A DNA stretch of 42,865 bases from AP-15 sp045802495 (GTDB lineage: Bacteria > Pseudomonadota > Alphaproteobacteria > ATCC43930 > CGMCC-115725), in NCBI GenBank assembly GCA_045802495.1, contig JBJMQW010000570.1, positions 1 to 42,865 of the forward strand, read 5' to 3'. The translations under genes were made by a program, and so were the position numbers. The notes under the pieces were generated by a model, which saw nothing but the letters and a program-made list of their open reading frames with translations, ran no database searches and had not been told where the DNA came from. Positions 9,081-17,800 of this stretch are shown here, piece after piece; position 1 is the stretch's first letter, and each line of letters starts with the position of its first letter.

Positions 9081-9112
9081 TGACGAGTGTTAGTTTCCAA
9101 ACTGCTCGGATT

Positions 9113-9141
9113 ATTCTATCAGCAGTCGAGGATCTCGGCAA
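9113..9141 (-). promoter_or_regulatory. Predicted sigma-70-type promoter of the wza-hldD operon
   Basis: On the minus strand TTGCCG (9136-9141) and TAGAAT (9113-9118) are separated by exactly 17 bases. The -10 matches 5 of 6 consensus positions and the -35 matches 4 of 6. Initiation would fall near 9106, giving a leader of about 26 bases before the Wza start. Predicted from sequence only. Confidence 0.5.
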
Positions 9142-9232
9142 GTGGCGCGTTCGCACCGTCGAGGCCGAATTTCGCCTTCACGGCATCGGCCGGCACGAGG
9201 TCTGCCACGCTCGCGACTAATGCAGCGGAGGG

Positions 9233-9688
9233 CTACACAATCTGCAGTTGGGTAGCGATCATCCGTGAAGCGTAGACACCCATCCATCCGTTCGGATCGA
9301 GCCACCCCTTTTCGTTGCGCGGTGGGCGAATTGCCCGGATATGGGCGTCGGTGATCTCGGACAGGCCTTTAATCGGACGCGGCGGATCAAACTCGGTCGA
9401 CCAGAAAAAACGCGCTGTGCCTCCCACCTCGTGCTTGGCGATTAGGCAATTCGGAGCGCCCCCCGCCCTGTTGTAGAGCCCGACCGCGGAATAGTTCTCC
9501 TGATGGCTGACCATCATTACACCTTCGGTTCCCGGAAAGGCGTATTTCATCGCGGAAAACCAGCGGCATAACGCCGCCAGTTCTTCCTCGGTGAATTCGT
9601 ACTTTTGCGGCGGACGGGCGGCATCTCCCGGCTGCCAGATGCCCCGTGTCGTTAACGGGAAAGGCACAATATTGGCATTATTCGACAC
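9233..9688 (-). CDS. Hypothetical protein of 151 residues
   Basis: I do not recognise a family. The protein is soluble, rich in Trp and Pro, with no signal peptide or membrane segment. The central part (EFTEEELAALCRWFSAMKYA, then a VMMVSHQEN segment) looks like an ordinary alpha/beta fold. The start is GTG at 9688 because AGGGGACAA directly precedes it. The frame ends at TAG (9233-9235) but continues open in the same frame for 37 more codons to TGA at 9119-9121 with protein-like content, so the stop may be a nonsense mutation or a readthrough site. It precedes the wza promoter on the same strand. Confidence 0.6.
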   Translation of the reverse strand: MSNNANIVPFPLTTRGIWQPGDAARPPQKYEFTEEELAALCRWFSAMKYAFPGTEGVMMVSHQENYSAVGLYNRAGGAPNCLIAKHEVGGTARFFWSTEFDPPRPIKGLSEITDAHIRAIRPPRNEKGWLDPNGWMGVYASRMIATQLQIV

Positions 9689-9786
9689 TTGTCCCCTCGC
9701 CCCGTCTCGATGCCGCTCGACGGCGGCCTGTTCCCCCGAACCCTCGACGCGTCTCGGCTGACTAGCGCCTTTCCAGGTTCCGCTGT

Positions 9787-10125
9787 ATGAACCATAGAGG
9801 CGAGCTTTTGCCGACTACTTATCGATTCAAGATCGATACAGCACCCGCGCCGAATTCGACTCTGGAAATACTATTCAGCCACGGCAACGAGTCAATCGAG
9901 CCTTCGGCCATGCTGTATTTTGAAATCGATAGTGTCTCTAGAGCAACAGTTGCAGAAATGCGACAAGCTGCGGAGCGCCAGGGCTTGCGCGACCATATCG
10001 ACCACAATGCAGCCTACCGTAGCGCCCGGCCGACATGCCGGTTGACCCGACCTGCCGCTTCTGTTAAGCAACAACTCGTGCAACGTAGCCGTTACGAGCT
10101 TCGACTTAGCCGCTCGGCGCCCTAA
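9787..10125 (+). CDS. Possible small hypothetical protein (doubtful)
   Basis: A 112-codon open frame from ATG. The first 70 residues look protein-like (LEILFSHG, then MLYFEIDSVSRATVAEMRQA), while the last 40 are Arg- and Ser-rich and could be chance. GC content is lower than in neighbouring genes, and no ribosome site or family was recognised. The stop lies in the loop of a hairpin at 10112-10138. If it is not a gene, 9689-10381 is about 690 bases without coding function. Confidence 0.3.
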   Translation: MNHRGELLPTTYRFKIDTAPAPNSTLEILFSHGNESIEPSAMLYFEIDSVSRATVAEMRQAAERQGLRDHIDHNAAYRSARPTCRLTRPAASVKQQLVQRSRYELRLSRSAP

Positions 10126-10138
10126 CCGGACGCCGAGC
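10112..10138 (+). terminator. Hairpin, possible weak terminator
   Basis: GCTCGGCG (10112-10119) and CGCCGAGC (10131-10138) form an 8-bp GC-rich stem with an 11-base loop. Only a short TTTT follows, seven bases later. It overlaps the stop of the doubtful small frame at 9787-10125. Confidence 0.25.
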
Positions 10139-10381
10139 CTGCTCGTTTTCGTTCCCGGCCCCGGGAACTCCCTTACGCTCAGTTGCGCTGATGTCCCTGC
10201 CTCAGTTTTCTAAGAGCCTTCGGTTCCGCAGCTTCGCGGCGATAAAGATCGAGCCGGCGTTGGGCACACGACTTAGTCGCGGTCGGTGGCGCTGAAACAC
10301 CCCGGCCTCGCCTCTCGGTTTTGTTTCCACTTAACTGGCCACCCCATTTGGCGGCGGTCCCAAGCGCTTCAGGAGATTTCG
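10139..10381. other. Leader region upstream of leuA, no clear signal
   Basis: I looked for a Leu-rich leader peptide, attenuator or T-box and saw none. The AGGAGA ribosome site of leuA is at its downstream end. A GGCCACC...GGCGGCGG segment near 10340-10360 gives only weak pairing. Confidence 0.4.
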
Positions 10382-12064
10382 ATGCCCGGCATGCCGATTC
10401 ATAAATACCGCGCGTTTCCGACAATTGATCTGCCAGACCGATGCTGGCCCACGCGCGTCGTTGACCGTGCGCCGCTGTGGTGCAGCGTGGATTTGCGCGA
10501 CGGCAATCAGGCGCTCGTAGAGCCGATGGGACCGGATCGCAAACGGCGGATGTTTGATCTGCTGGTGAAGCTCGGTTTCAAGGAAATTGAGGTCGGCTTT
10601 CCGGCTGCGTCGGAGACGGATTTCGTTTTTATCCGTGAGCTGATCGAGCAACGTCTGGTCCCGGACGATGTGACGATCCAGGTGCTGACCCAGGCCCGGC
10701 CGGAATTGATCGAGCGAAGTTTCAAATCGATCCGAGGCGCCCGGCGCGCCATCATGCATCTCTACAACTCGACCTCTACATTGCAGCGCCGGGTCGTCTT
10801 CGGTCTCGACAAGCCGGGGATCGTCGACATCGCGGTTTCCGCCGCCAAGCTCATTCGCGAGCTGGCCCAAACGATGCCGGAAAGCGAAATCGTCTATCAA
10901 TACTCCCCTGAGAGCTTTACCGGGACCGAGCTCGACTTCGCCGTCGAGATCTGCGAGGCGGTCATGGATGTATGGCGGCCGACACCCGACAAGAAGACGA
11001 TCCTCAATCTCCCCGCTACCGTCGAGATGGCGACACCCAACATCTACGCCGATCAGATCGAATGGTTCGGCCGCCACATTCGCGACCGCGACTGCATCAC
11101 CCTGAGTGTTCACCCGCACAATGACCGCGGTACGGCAGTTGCCGCCACCGAGCTCGCGGTGATGGCCGGGGCGGAACGCGTCGAGGGCACGCTCTTCGGT
11201 AATGGCGAGCGCACCGGCAATGTCGACGTCGTGACCCTGGCGCTGAACCTGTTCAGTCAAGGGATCGATCCCGGCTTGGTGATCACCGATATCGATGAGA
11301 TCATCCGCACGGTCGAGCACTGCAACCAGCTGCCCGTCCATCCGCGGCACCCTTATGCCGGCGAACTCGTTTACACCGCCTTTTCGGGCTCGCACCAGGA
11401 CGCCATCAAGAAAGGGTTCGAGGCCCTCGCAAAGCGGAACGATCCGCTTTGGGAAGTGCCGTATCTGCCGATCGACCCAAAGGATCTCGGCCGCACCTAC
11501 GAAGCCGTGATCCGCGTCAACAGCCAATCGGGCAAGGGCGGCGTCGCTTATGTCCTGAAAGCCGATTACGGCCTCGACCTGCCGCGCGGTCTGCAGGTCG
11601 AGTTCAGCAAATTCGTGCAGGAAGTCACCGACCGCACCGGCAAGGAAATGACCAGCGCCGATATCTGGTCCTTGTTCGGAGAGACCTATCTCCGTAAGGA
11701 CGGAATTCACCTGGCGGATTACAGCCTCTACCCGGAACCGCGCGCACCCGAGCAGCGCCGCATCGCGGCCACTGTCCTGGTCAACGGCGTGGAGCGGCGG
11801 ATCGAGGGCGTCGGCAACGGTCCGATCGCAGCGTTTGTCGATGCGCTGCAGCGTGAGTGCAATGTTGAACTGACCGTCGTGGATTATCGCGAGCACGCAA
11901 TCGGCGCCGGCGCCGACGCACAGGCAACCGCCTACGTCCAGATCCGCGGTACCGGCGACGCAACACTTTACGGGGTAGGGATCGACGGCAACATCGTCAC
12001 CGCTTCGCTCCGGGCTGTGGCGAGCGCCGCTACCCGGGCGGTGCAGCGTCCCGCCATGAAATAG
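10382..12064 (+). CDS. leuA: 2-isopropylmalate synthase (long, yeast/actinobacterial type)
   Basis: A 560-residue enzyme that condenses acetyl-CoA with 2-oxoisovalerate in the first committed step of leucine synthesis. DLRDGNQAL at 38-46 carries the catalytic Arg and metal Asp, and HPHNDRGTA supplies the metal histidines. The C-terminal 120 residues form the LeuA allosteric (leucine-sensing) domain. The length and N-terminal extension fit the TIGR00970 group rather than the roughly 510-residue enterobacterial LeuA. The start at 10382 follows AGGAGA at six bases; the frame is open to 10286 without such a site. It stands alone, with no other leu genes nearby. Confidence 0.94.
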   Translation: MPGMPIHKYRAFPTIDLPDRCWPTRVVDRAPLWCSVDLRDGNQALVEPMGPDRKRRMFDLLVKLGFKEIEVGFPAASETDFVFIRELIEQRLVPDDVTIQVLTQARPELIERSFKSIRGARRAIMHLYNSTSTLQRRVVFGLDKPGIVDIAVSAAKLIRELAQTMPESEIVYQYSPESFTGTELDFAVEICEAVMDVWRPTPDKKTILNLPATVEMATPNIYADQIEWFGRHIRDRDCITLSVHPHNDRGTAVAATELAVMAGAERVEGTLFGNGERTGNVDVVTLALNLFSQGIDPGLVITDIDEIIRTVEHCNQLPVHPRHPYAGELVYTAFSGSHQDAIKKGFEALAKRNDPLWEVPYLPIDPKDLGRTYEAVIRVNSQSGKGGVAYVLKADYGLDLPRGLQVEFSKFVQEVTDRTGKEMTSADIWSLFGETYLRKDGIHLADYSLYPEPRAPEQRRIAATVLVNGVERRIEGVGNGPIAAFVDALQRECNVELTVVDYREHAIGAGADAQATAYVQIRGTGDATLYGVGIDGNIVTASLRAVASAATRAVQRPAMK

Positions 12065-12187
12065 CGGACGGCTTCGGCGTTCTGAACAACCGGCGAACTT
12101 TTGCGATGATACGGTGCAGGAAGGGTGGGCAGGCGCAGGCCCCCTCTTCCTGAGCCTCCGCAGCCCGCTCCCATTATTGGCGGGGTG

Positions 12188-12619
12188 CTATTGTCGGGGT
12201 GCCGGCGCGGCCCGTTCGGCGGCCTGCTGCCGGTAGTGTTCCCGTTGCTTCTCGCGCCAAGCGGCGCGTTCCTCCCGATCAAGTTGGCCGTCGTGATTGG
12301 CGTCGATTTGGTCGAAGCGCTGGCGGTAGATTTGGTCCCGTTCCTCGGCAGGCATCGCCGTCAGCTGGTCGTAGTAAGCCTTGCGCCGCTCGAGATCGGT
12401 TTTCTCGGCAGCGGAGAGACCAGGAGCCGCCAGCTGCCGCGCCAGACGCCCCTGGCGCTGCTGCAGATCGTGAATGCGGAACTCGCGATACTGCTCAAAG
12501 GTGATCACGTCGCCGACGACGGCCGCCTGAGAAGCGCCCTGCGCGCGCGCCGGCCAATGCCACCAAGCCGCTGCGCCGAGGATGGCGGCCGCAGCAGCGA
12601 ACAGGATCCATGCTCTCAT
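12188..12619 (-). CDS. EF-hand calcium-binding protein with N-terminal anchor
   Basis: A 143-residue protein with one hydrophobic N-terminal segment (signal peptide or anchor) and an exported helical region rich in Gln, Arg and Glu. Near residues 105-116 it has a canonical EF-hand loop, DANHDGQLDREE, with D, N, D, D and E at positions 1, 3, 5, 9 and 12. A single EF-hand usually needs a partner, so it may dimerise or only sense calcium weakly. The second ATG (12619) is preferred because AGGAG sits six bases before it and touches the first ATG at 12625. Convergent with leuA. Confidence 0.75.
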   Translation of the reverse strand: MRAWILFAAAAAILGAAAWWHWPARAQGASQAAVVGDVITFEQYREFRIHDLQQRQGRLARQLAAPGLSAAEKTDLERRKAYYDQLTAMPAEERDQIYRQRFDQIDANHDGQLDREERAAWREKQREHYRQQAAERAAPAPRQ

Positions 12620-12673
12620 CGTCATCTCCTAGGATCGTGGTTCGACCATAGGAACAAAACATGATCATTCTTG

Positions 12674-12689
12674 GCAACAGGTTTGTTGC
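12674..12689. promoter_or_regulatory. Inverted repeat upstream of the EF-hand gene
   Basis: GCAACA and TGTTGC flank a four-base centre in an AT-rich patch between two minus-strand genes. A TTGACA lies just upstream on the minus strand (12697-12702). This could be an operator, but no matching -10 box was found. Confidence 0.25.
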
Positions 12690-12759
12690 ATTTTAACTGT
12701 CAATAAATGGTTAAGGTTGTAGTCCTGCCGACCTTGCGAAGGCCGTGCCTCTCGGATCG

Positions 12760-15700
12760 CTAGCCATGAACCAGCGATGGCGCGGGTTCCGGTGTCGGGG
12801 CGGCATCGGCCAAAGCTTCCAGTTCATGATCGGCGAGCCGCGTGACGGCGGCGTAATCGGTCTTGCCGGTGCCGAGAAGCGGCAAATGCTCCGTCTCGAT
12901 CACCTCGCGCGGCACGGCGATTTCGGGTTGGCCGAGACGATGGGCCGCGTCGAGCAGCCGATCCCGGCGGAGGCCGCGCGCTTCGGTCACCAGCACGAGC
13001 TTCTCGCCGCGGCGCGGATCCGGCCGAGCAACGACCGCGTGGCGCGCCTCGGGCGCCGCTGCCTCGGCGATGCGCTCTACCGCCGCCAGTGAGACCATCT
13101 CGCCGCCCAGCTTGGCAAAGCGCTTGGCGCGCCCAACGATCGCCACGAACCCGTCATTGTCAATCGTGACGATGTCGCCGGTGTCGTACCATCCCTCGGG
13201 CGGGCTCGCGACCGCGCCGTCTTGTAGATATCCAGCCATGACATTGGGTCCGCGCACGAAGAGTCGACCGCCGCGCTCGATCCCGGCAATCGGCTCCAGC
13301 CGGTGCTCGATCATCGGCAGAAACCGGCCGACGGTGCCGGCGCAATAGTGCATCGGCGTATTGACCGCAATGACCGGCGAGCATTCGGTGACGCCGTAGC
13401 CTTCGAGGATACGTTTGCCAAACCGCTCGGCCCAGGCTTTGCGGGTTTCCTCGCGCACCGGCTCTGCACCCGCAAAGACATAGCGCAACGCATAAAAGTC
13501 GTACGGATTGGCGCGGCGCGCATAGCCTGCGAGAAAGGTTTCCGTGCCAAACAGAATCGTTGCGCCGGTCGCATAGGCGATCTCCGGGACGATCCGGTAA
13601 TGCAGCGGCGACGGATAGAGAAACACGCGCACTCCGGACAGGAGCGGCAACAGAAACCCCCCGGTCAGACCAAAGCTGTGAAACATCGGCAGCGCATTGA
13701 GAGCGAGATCCGCCGGGCTGAAATCGACCCGAGCGGCGATCTGACGCCGATTGGCGAGCAGATTGCCGTGGCTCAACACCACCGCTTTCGGCGTGCCTTC
13801 CGAACCCGAGGTGAACAGCACGGCTGCCGGATCGCCCGCGGCAACGGCGCGACGGCGGTGCAGCGGTCCGGCGAAAAGCTGCGCGACGGCGCCGTAAAGC
13901 TTGTCGGCAAGGCCGAGCCTGGCGCGCACATCCTCGAGCCACACCAGCTCCACTTCCGCGGCCAGGCGCTCGGCGAGGGCCGTGAGCTTGGCGAGCTCGA
14001 CAAACCGGCGCGAGGTGATGACCCGCCGCAACCCGGCGGTTCGGCATGATGAGAGCACTCCATCCGGGCCGGAAGTATGGTTGAGCATGGCCGGCACCCG
14101 ACCGGTCGCCTGCAGCCCGAGAAATGCGAGTGCCGCTCCAACGGAGTTCGGCAGGATCAGCCCGACTGTCTCGCCCCGGCTGGTGCCGCGAGCGAGCCGG
14201 CGGCCGAGCACAAAGCTGGCGGCGACCGTCCGGTTGTAGGTCAGCGGTGCTGTTCCCGGGTCTTCGAAGACGCGGTGGCTGCCGCCATGCACGCGGCGCG
14301 CTTCGAGCAAGGCGGCAAAGAGGCTCGGCGGGTCGAGACGGCGCGCCATCATTTCGGACATAATGTCGTAGAGCGCGGCGCCGGCGTGCCGGCGTCTCTC
14401 CCGCCCGCGCAAATCGGCGGGAAGCGCGAGCCGGCGCGGCGGGAGGATCGTGATCCTGATCTTGGGAAACCAGCGGCGTCGCATACGGCCCGCAAGCCGT
14501 GAAAACGGGGTGAACTCGACCCCGTCAAGACGCACCGGCAGCACCATCGCCCCGGCCTTGTCGGCGATCATTGCCGGTCCGTCATAGACCTTCATCAACG
14601 CGCCGCCGGTGACGTTGAGGCGGCCTTCCGGAAAGATCACGCAGCGGCTGCCTTCCCTGATCCATTTGATGAGCGACTTCGTCGCCATCGGGCGCGACGG
14701 CTCGATCGGAAATACGTCGACCGCGGCAAGAAACGGGCGGACCCACCAGCGCCGCATCTGCGCCGGATCGATCGCGAAGACCGGCGATCCGGGCAGAAAG
14801 GCGGCGATCAGCGGCGCGTCGATAAAGGATACGTGATTGGGGACCACGATGACCCGATCGTCGGCCGCCGCATAATTTTCCAGTCCCGTGACCTCGACCC
14901 GATAGGCGACACGGAGCATCGCGCGGGTCAGCATGCGCAGCACATCCTGCGGCAGCAGCTTGCAGATCCATACCGTGACCAGCGCGTTGGCAATGGCAAG
15001 GATCAGAAACAGCGCGGGAGTGTCGAGACCGACTGCGATCAGGCCTGCAGTGACGGCCGCAGCACCGGCCATGAACAGCGCATTGACGACGTTGTTGGCG
15101 GCAATGATCCGCGCTCTCGACGTCTCGTCGCTGCGGCTTTGGATCATCGCGTACAGCGGCACGATGAAAAAGCCTCCGCTGACCGCCAGCCCCAGGAGAT
15201 CGCCGAAGATCCGCAAGCCACTGCCTTGCGACAGAAAGTCCAGTACGCCGATCAGCCCGGCCTGGGATGGCGCCATGGCATGGCTGGCGAGTCCCAAATC
15301 CAATGAAAACAAGGTCATTCCGAGCGCCGCGAGCGGGACATAACGGGCACTGACCTCGCCGCGCATCAAGCGCCCGCACAACGTCGAGCCGATGCCGACG
15401 CCAACCGAAAAAGCGGCGAGGAACAGGATCACGACGCCGCTGCCGGCGCCGAGCGTCGTCTTTGCGAAAGACGGGAACTGTGACAGCGAGATGGCGCCGA
15501 CGAGCCAGAACCACGACGCTCCGAGGATCGAGAGCCGTACCTCGCGACGCTCCCATGCCTGACGCAAGATTTCGCTCGTCGCGGTCACAAGGTTCCAGCC
15601 GACGCGAAGGGTGGGATCAGGCGGCGGCGCGGCCGGCACCCGCAAGCTTGCGACAAAGCCGATCCCGGCGCAGCAGACGAGCAAGACGCAGCATCCGGCG

Positions 15701-16215
15701 GGGCCCCACGCAGTCGCGACCGCGAGTCCGCCAGCAATCGTGCCGAATAGGATTGACAGAAAAGTGCCTGCTTCCATCACGGCGTTGCCGTCGACGAGCT
15801 CGCCGGTGGCGAGGTGTTGCGGCAACAGGGCGTATTTGACCGGGCTCGAAAACGCCGCCTGTGTCCCGAGCACGAACAGCAGCACCAGCGAGAGCGCGAG
15901 GTTTCCGGTCAATAGCGCGGCCGCGGCCCCGAAGACTGCGGCGAGCTCGGCGGCTTTGAGGATTTGCAATAGCCGTGAGCGCTCGAACCGGTCCGCCAGC
16001 TGCCCGGCGGTCGCCGAGAACAGAAAATAGGGCGCGATCAGCATGCCGCCGGAAATCGCCGCCAGCGCCCCCGGATCGAAACCCGTCGCAACGCCATAGG
16101 TGATCACCATGACGAAGGCGCTCTTGAACAAATTATCGTTAAATGCACCCAGAATCTGGGTCAGAAAGAGCGGCAGAAAACGCCGCGCTTTTAGCAATTC
16201 GATCTGCTTATTCAT
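12760..16215 (-). CDS. LplT-PlsC-acyl-ACP synthetase fusion (lysophospholipid flipping and re-acylation)
   Basis: A 1151-residue fusion. Residues 1-410 are an MFS-type transporter like LplT (start IELLKARRFLPLFLTQ, about 12 membrane segments). Residues 430-620 are a PlsC acyltransferase with NHVSFID (H-x4-D) near 458 and PEGR near 528. Residues 650-1130 are an AMP-forming acyl-ACP synthetase with TSGSEGTPK near 800 and YDTGDI. In E. coli, LplT and the two-domain Aas are separate genes that flip lysophospholipids inward and re-acylate them with fatty acid from ATP and ACP; here all steps are in one chain. Its ATG is nine bases after the TetR stop, so the two are co-transcribed from the promoter and palindrome upstream of tetR. 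Confidence 0.92.
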   Translation of the reverse strand: MNKQIELLKARRFLPLFLTQILGAFNDNLFKSAFVMVITYGVATGFDPGALAAISGGMLIAPYFLFSATAGQLADRFERSRLLQILKAAELAAVFGAAAALLTGNLALSLVLLFVLGTQAAFSSPVKYALLPQHLATGELVDGNAVMEAGTFLSILFGTIAGGLAVATAWGPAGCCVLLVCCAGIGFVASLRVPAAPPPDPTLRVGWNLVTATSEILRQAWERREVRLSILGASWFWLVGAISLSQFPSFAKTTLGAGSGVVILFLAAFSVGVGIGSTLCGRLMRGEVSARYVPLAALGMTLFSLDLGLASHAMAPSQAGLIGVLDFLSQGSGLRIFGDLLGLAVSGGFFIVPLYAMIQSRSDETSRARIIAANNVVNALFMAGAAAVTAGLIAVGLDTPALFLILAIANALVTVWICKLLPQDVLRMLTRAMLRVAYRVEVTGLENYAAADDRVIVVPNHVSFIDAPLIAAFLPGSPVFAIDPAQMRRWWVRPFLAAVDVFPIEPSRPMATKSLIKWIREGSRCVIFPEGRLNVTGGALMKVYDGPAMIADKAGAMVLPVRLDGVEFTPFSRLAGRMRRRWFPKIRITILPPRRLALPADLRGRERRRHAGAALYDIMSEMMARRLDPPSLFAALLEARRVHGGSHRVFEDPGTAPLTYNRTVAASFVLGRRLARGTSRGETVGLILPNSVGAALAFLGLQATGRVPAMLNHTSGPDGVLSSCRTAGLRRVITSRRFVELAKLTALAERLAAEVELVWLEDVRARLGLADKLYGAVAQLFAGPLHRRRAVAAGDPAAVLFTSGSEGTPKAVVLSHGNLLANRRQIAARVDFSPADLALNALPMFHSFGLTGGFLLPLLSGVRVFLYPSPLHYRIVPEIAYATGATILFGTETFLAGYARRANPYDFYALRYVFAGAEPVREETRKAWAERFGKRILEGYGVTECSPVIAVNTPMHYCAGTVGRFLPMIEHRLEPIAGIERGGRLFVRGPNVMAGYLQDGAVASPPEGWYDTGDIVTIDNDGFVAIVGRAKRFAKLGGEMVSLAAVERIAEAAAPEARHAVVARPDPRRGEKLVLVTEARGLRRDRLLDAAHRLGQPEIAVPREVIETEHLPLLGTGKTDYAAVTRLADHELEALADAAPTPEPAPSLVHG

Positions 16216-16224
16216 TGTCGGGTC

Positions 16225-16794
16225 TCACTGCCTTGCGATCGCCGCCCAGATGCCGTGGGCGATCTCCGCGGCGACATCGGACAGCGGTCCGGTAAGCCGC
16301 CCATAGGTGCGGAACGTGGCGGCCTGTATTACCGGGCCCATGACAAGCGCCGTCGCCAACATTTCATCGAGCTGTCTCACTTCGCCGCGGCGCATTCCGT
16401 CGACGATCACGCGGCGGACGATGTCGACCGGATTGGCGGCTTCTGAATAGCTCTTCAATCGGACATGCTGCTCCAACAGCAAGAAGCGGGCGAGGTCCCA
16501 CCTCCGATCGAAAAAGCAGCAGATGAAGCAAACCATCGCCGCGATCTTGTCGTGCGTCGACGACTCTTTCGCCTCGACACGACGCAATTCTTTGGCGAGC
16601 TCAGCATAGTTCCCCGCATACAGCCGAGCCACCAGCTCCTCCTTGTTAGCGTAATAGCGGTAGAGCGACCCGACTGCGACGCCGGCATGTTGGGCGATCA
16701 TCGGCACCGGTGTGGCGTCGGCCCCGCGTTCGGCGAACAGATGCAGCGCCGCCGCATCGATCCTCTGCTTCAGATCGCCTTCATTGCGCGGCAT
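16225..16794 (-). CDS. TetR/AcrR family transcriptional regulator
   Basis: A 189-residue regulator. The N-terminal TetR helix-turn-helix spans about residues 10-56 (IDAAALHLFAERGADATPV, then GVAVGSLYRYYANKEEL). The rest is an all-helical ligand-binding and dimer domain. The gene lies directly upstream of the phospholipid acyltransferase fusion (nine-base gap), so its ligand may be a fatty acid, acyl-CoA or lysophospholipid; this is inference. A promoter and a perfect 16-bp palindrome lie immediately upstream, fitting autorepression. AGGAAAAG precedes the ATG. Confidence 0.9.
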   Translation of the reverse strand: MPRNEGDLKQRIDAAALHLFAERGADATPVPMIAQHAGVAVGSLYRYYANKEELVARLYAGNYAELAKELRRVEAKESSTHDKIAAMVCFICCFFDRRWDLARFLLLEQHVRLKSYSEAANPVDIVRRVIVDGMRRGEVRQLDEMLATALVMGPVIQAATFRTYGRLTGPLSDVAAEIAHGIWAAIARQ

Positions 16795-16811
16795 GCGGTC
16801 TTTTCCTAGGA

Positions 16812-16827
16812 GAATGAAATTTCATTC
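16812..16827. promoter_or_regulatory. Perfect 16-bp palindrome, likely TetR operator
   Basis: GAATGAAATTTCATTC is fully self-complementary. It starts right after the -10 box of the predicted tetR promoter and ends just before the ribosome site, 17 bases upstream of the ATG. Size, symmetry and place are those of an autorepressing TetR-family operator. Binding is inferred. Confidence 0.65.
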
Positions 16828-16855
16828 ATATGCGGCGAAACACTGCCGACGTCAA
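16827..16855 (-). promoter_or_regulatory. Predicted promoter of the tetR-acyltransferase operon
   Basis: On the minus strand TTGACG (16850-16855) and CATATG (16827-16832) are separated by 17 bases. The -35 is 5 of 6 to consensus and the -10 is 3 of 6. The palindrome at 16812-16827 would cover the start of transcription. Confidence 0.5.
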
Positions 16856-16963
16856 CTCCCAAAACCTGTGATTCGACGCGTCCTCTTGATAAACGCGATC
16901 TTCCCCCGAGCTCGACCGCCCCTCCCGGATACCGGCCGGCATTCGGTAACGATCGCTCGACGC

Positions 16964-17800
16964 CTATTCGGCGGCGCCCACGGAAAGTCGGTTCCCTGCC
17001 TTGCCGTGCTCGGCATAGGACGCGGCGTGCACCGCCTTGATCAGATCGCTCTTCACAGCCGCGATCGTGTCCTCCGCGGTGGAGAACGCAACGACGATCT
17101 CGATCGTGTTTTCTGCCGCGCTGCGATCGAGCAGCACGCTCGGAGCGGGGTCGGCGAGTACGCGCGGATGGGCTTCGACGATGGCGCGGACCTTTTCCAT
17201 TGCCGGTTCGAGTTCGGCACCCTCCGCGGTCCGGAAGCGCACCTCCCCGGCATGTGGAGGCGCCGGATAGACGCTGAAGTTGCGCAAGGGTTGGCCCCAG
17301 ACGCCGCCATTTGGCACGATGATCTGCAAATTGTCGTCGGTCACCAGCTCGGTCCAGAACAGCGACAGTTCCTTGACCACGCCGACGCTGCCGCCGATCT
17401 GCACCTTGTGGCCAACTCTGAACGGCCGGAAGATCAGCAGCATGATGCCCGCCGCCAGATTGGAAAGCGTGCCCTGCAAGGCGAGCCCGACCGCGAGGCT
17501 GGCGGCGCCGATGACGGCCACGAGGCTCGTCGTCTGGATGCCGAATTGCGACAGCACCGCGAGCAGCGTGACCGTCAGGATCAGGTAGCGCGCGAGGCTG
17601 CCGAAGAAGCTCTTCAGCGTCGCGTCGAAATGCGGCGTCCGGCTGAGCACCCTGACCACGAGCTGGTTGGCTTTGCCCGAGAGCCACAACCCGATCAGCA
17701 GGATGACGATCGCACCGATAGCGCTCAGCGCATTGCTGACGATCAGCGGCAGCACCGCCTGCATGTTGATCATCAGTTCATGGGTCTTCTCTTCCAGCAT
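16964..17800 (-). CDS. Small-conductance mechanosensitive channel (MscS family)
   Basis: A 278-residue inner-membrane channel close in length to E. coli MscS (286). There are three membrane segments in the first 125 residues. The third, pore-lining helix has the Gly/Ala-rich pattern IGAASLAVGLALQGTLSNLA, followed by the beta domain (FRPFRVGHKVQIGG, then GVVKELSLFWTEL) and the IVPNGGVWGQPLRNFS segment. It opens on membrane tension to release solutes in osmotic downshift. GAGG lies about seven bases before the ATG. It stands alone, with non-coding DNA on its 5' side. Confidence 0.92.
   Translation of the reverse strand: MLEEKTHELMINMQAVLPLIVSNALSAIGAIVILLIGLWLSGKANQLVVRVLSRTPHFDATLKSFFGSLARYLILTVTLLAVLSQFGIQTTSLVAVIGAASLAVGLALQGTLSNLAAGIMLLIFRPFRVGHKVQIGGSVGVVKELSLFWTELVTDDNLQIIVPNGGVWGQPLRNFSVYPAPPHAGEVRFRTAEGAELEPAMEKVRAIVEAHPRVLADPAPSVLLDRSAAENTIEIVVAFSTAEDTIAAVKSDLIKAVHAASYAEHGKAGNRLSVGAAE

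Noticed and set aside
10331..11896. 521-codon open frame on the minus strand
   Set aside because: It lies wholly inside leuA in a shadow frame, is rich in Arg, Asp and His as GC-rich antisense frames are, and shows no domain.
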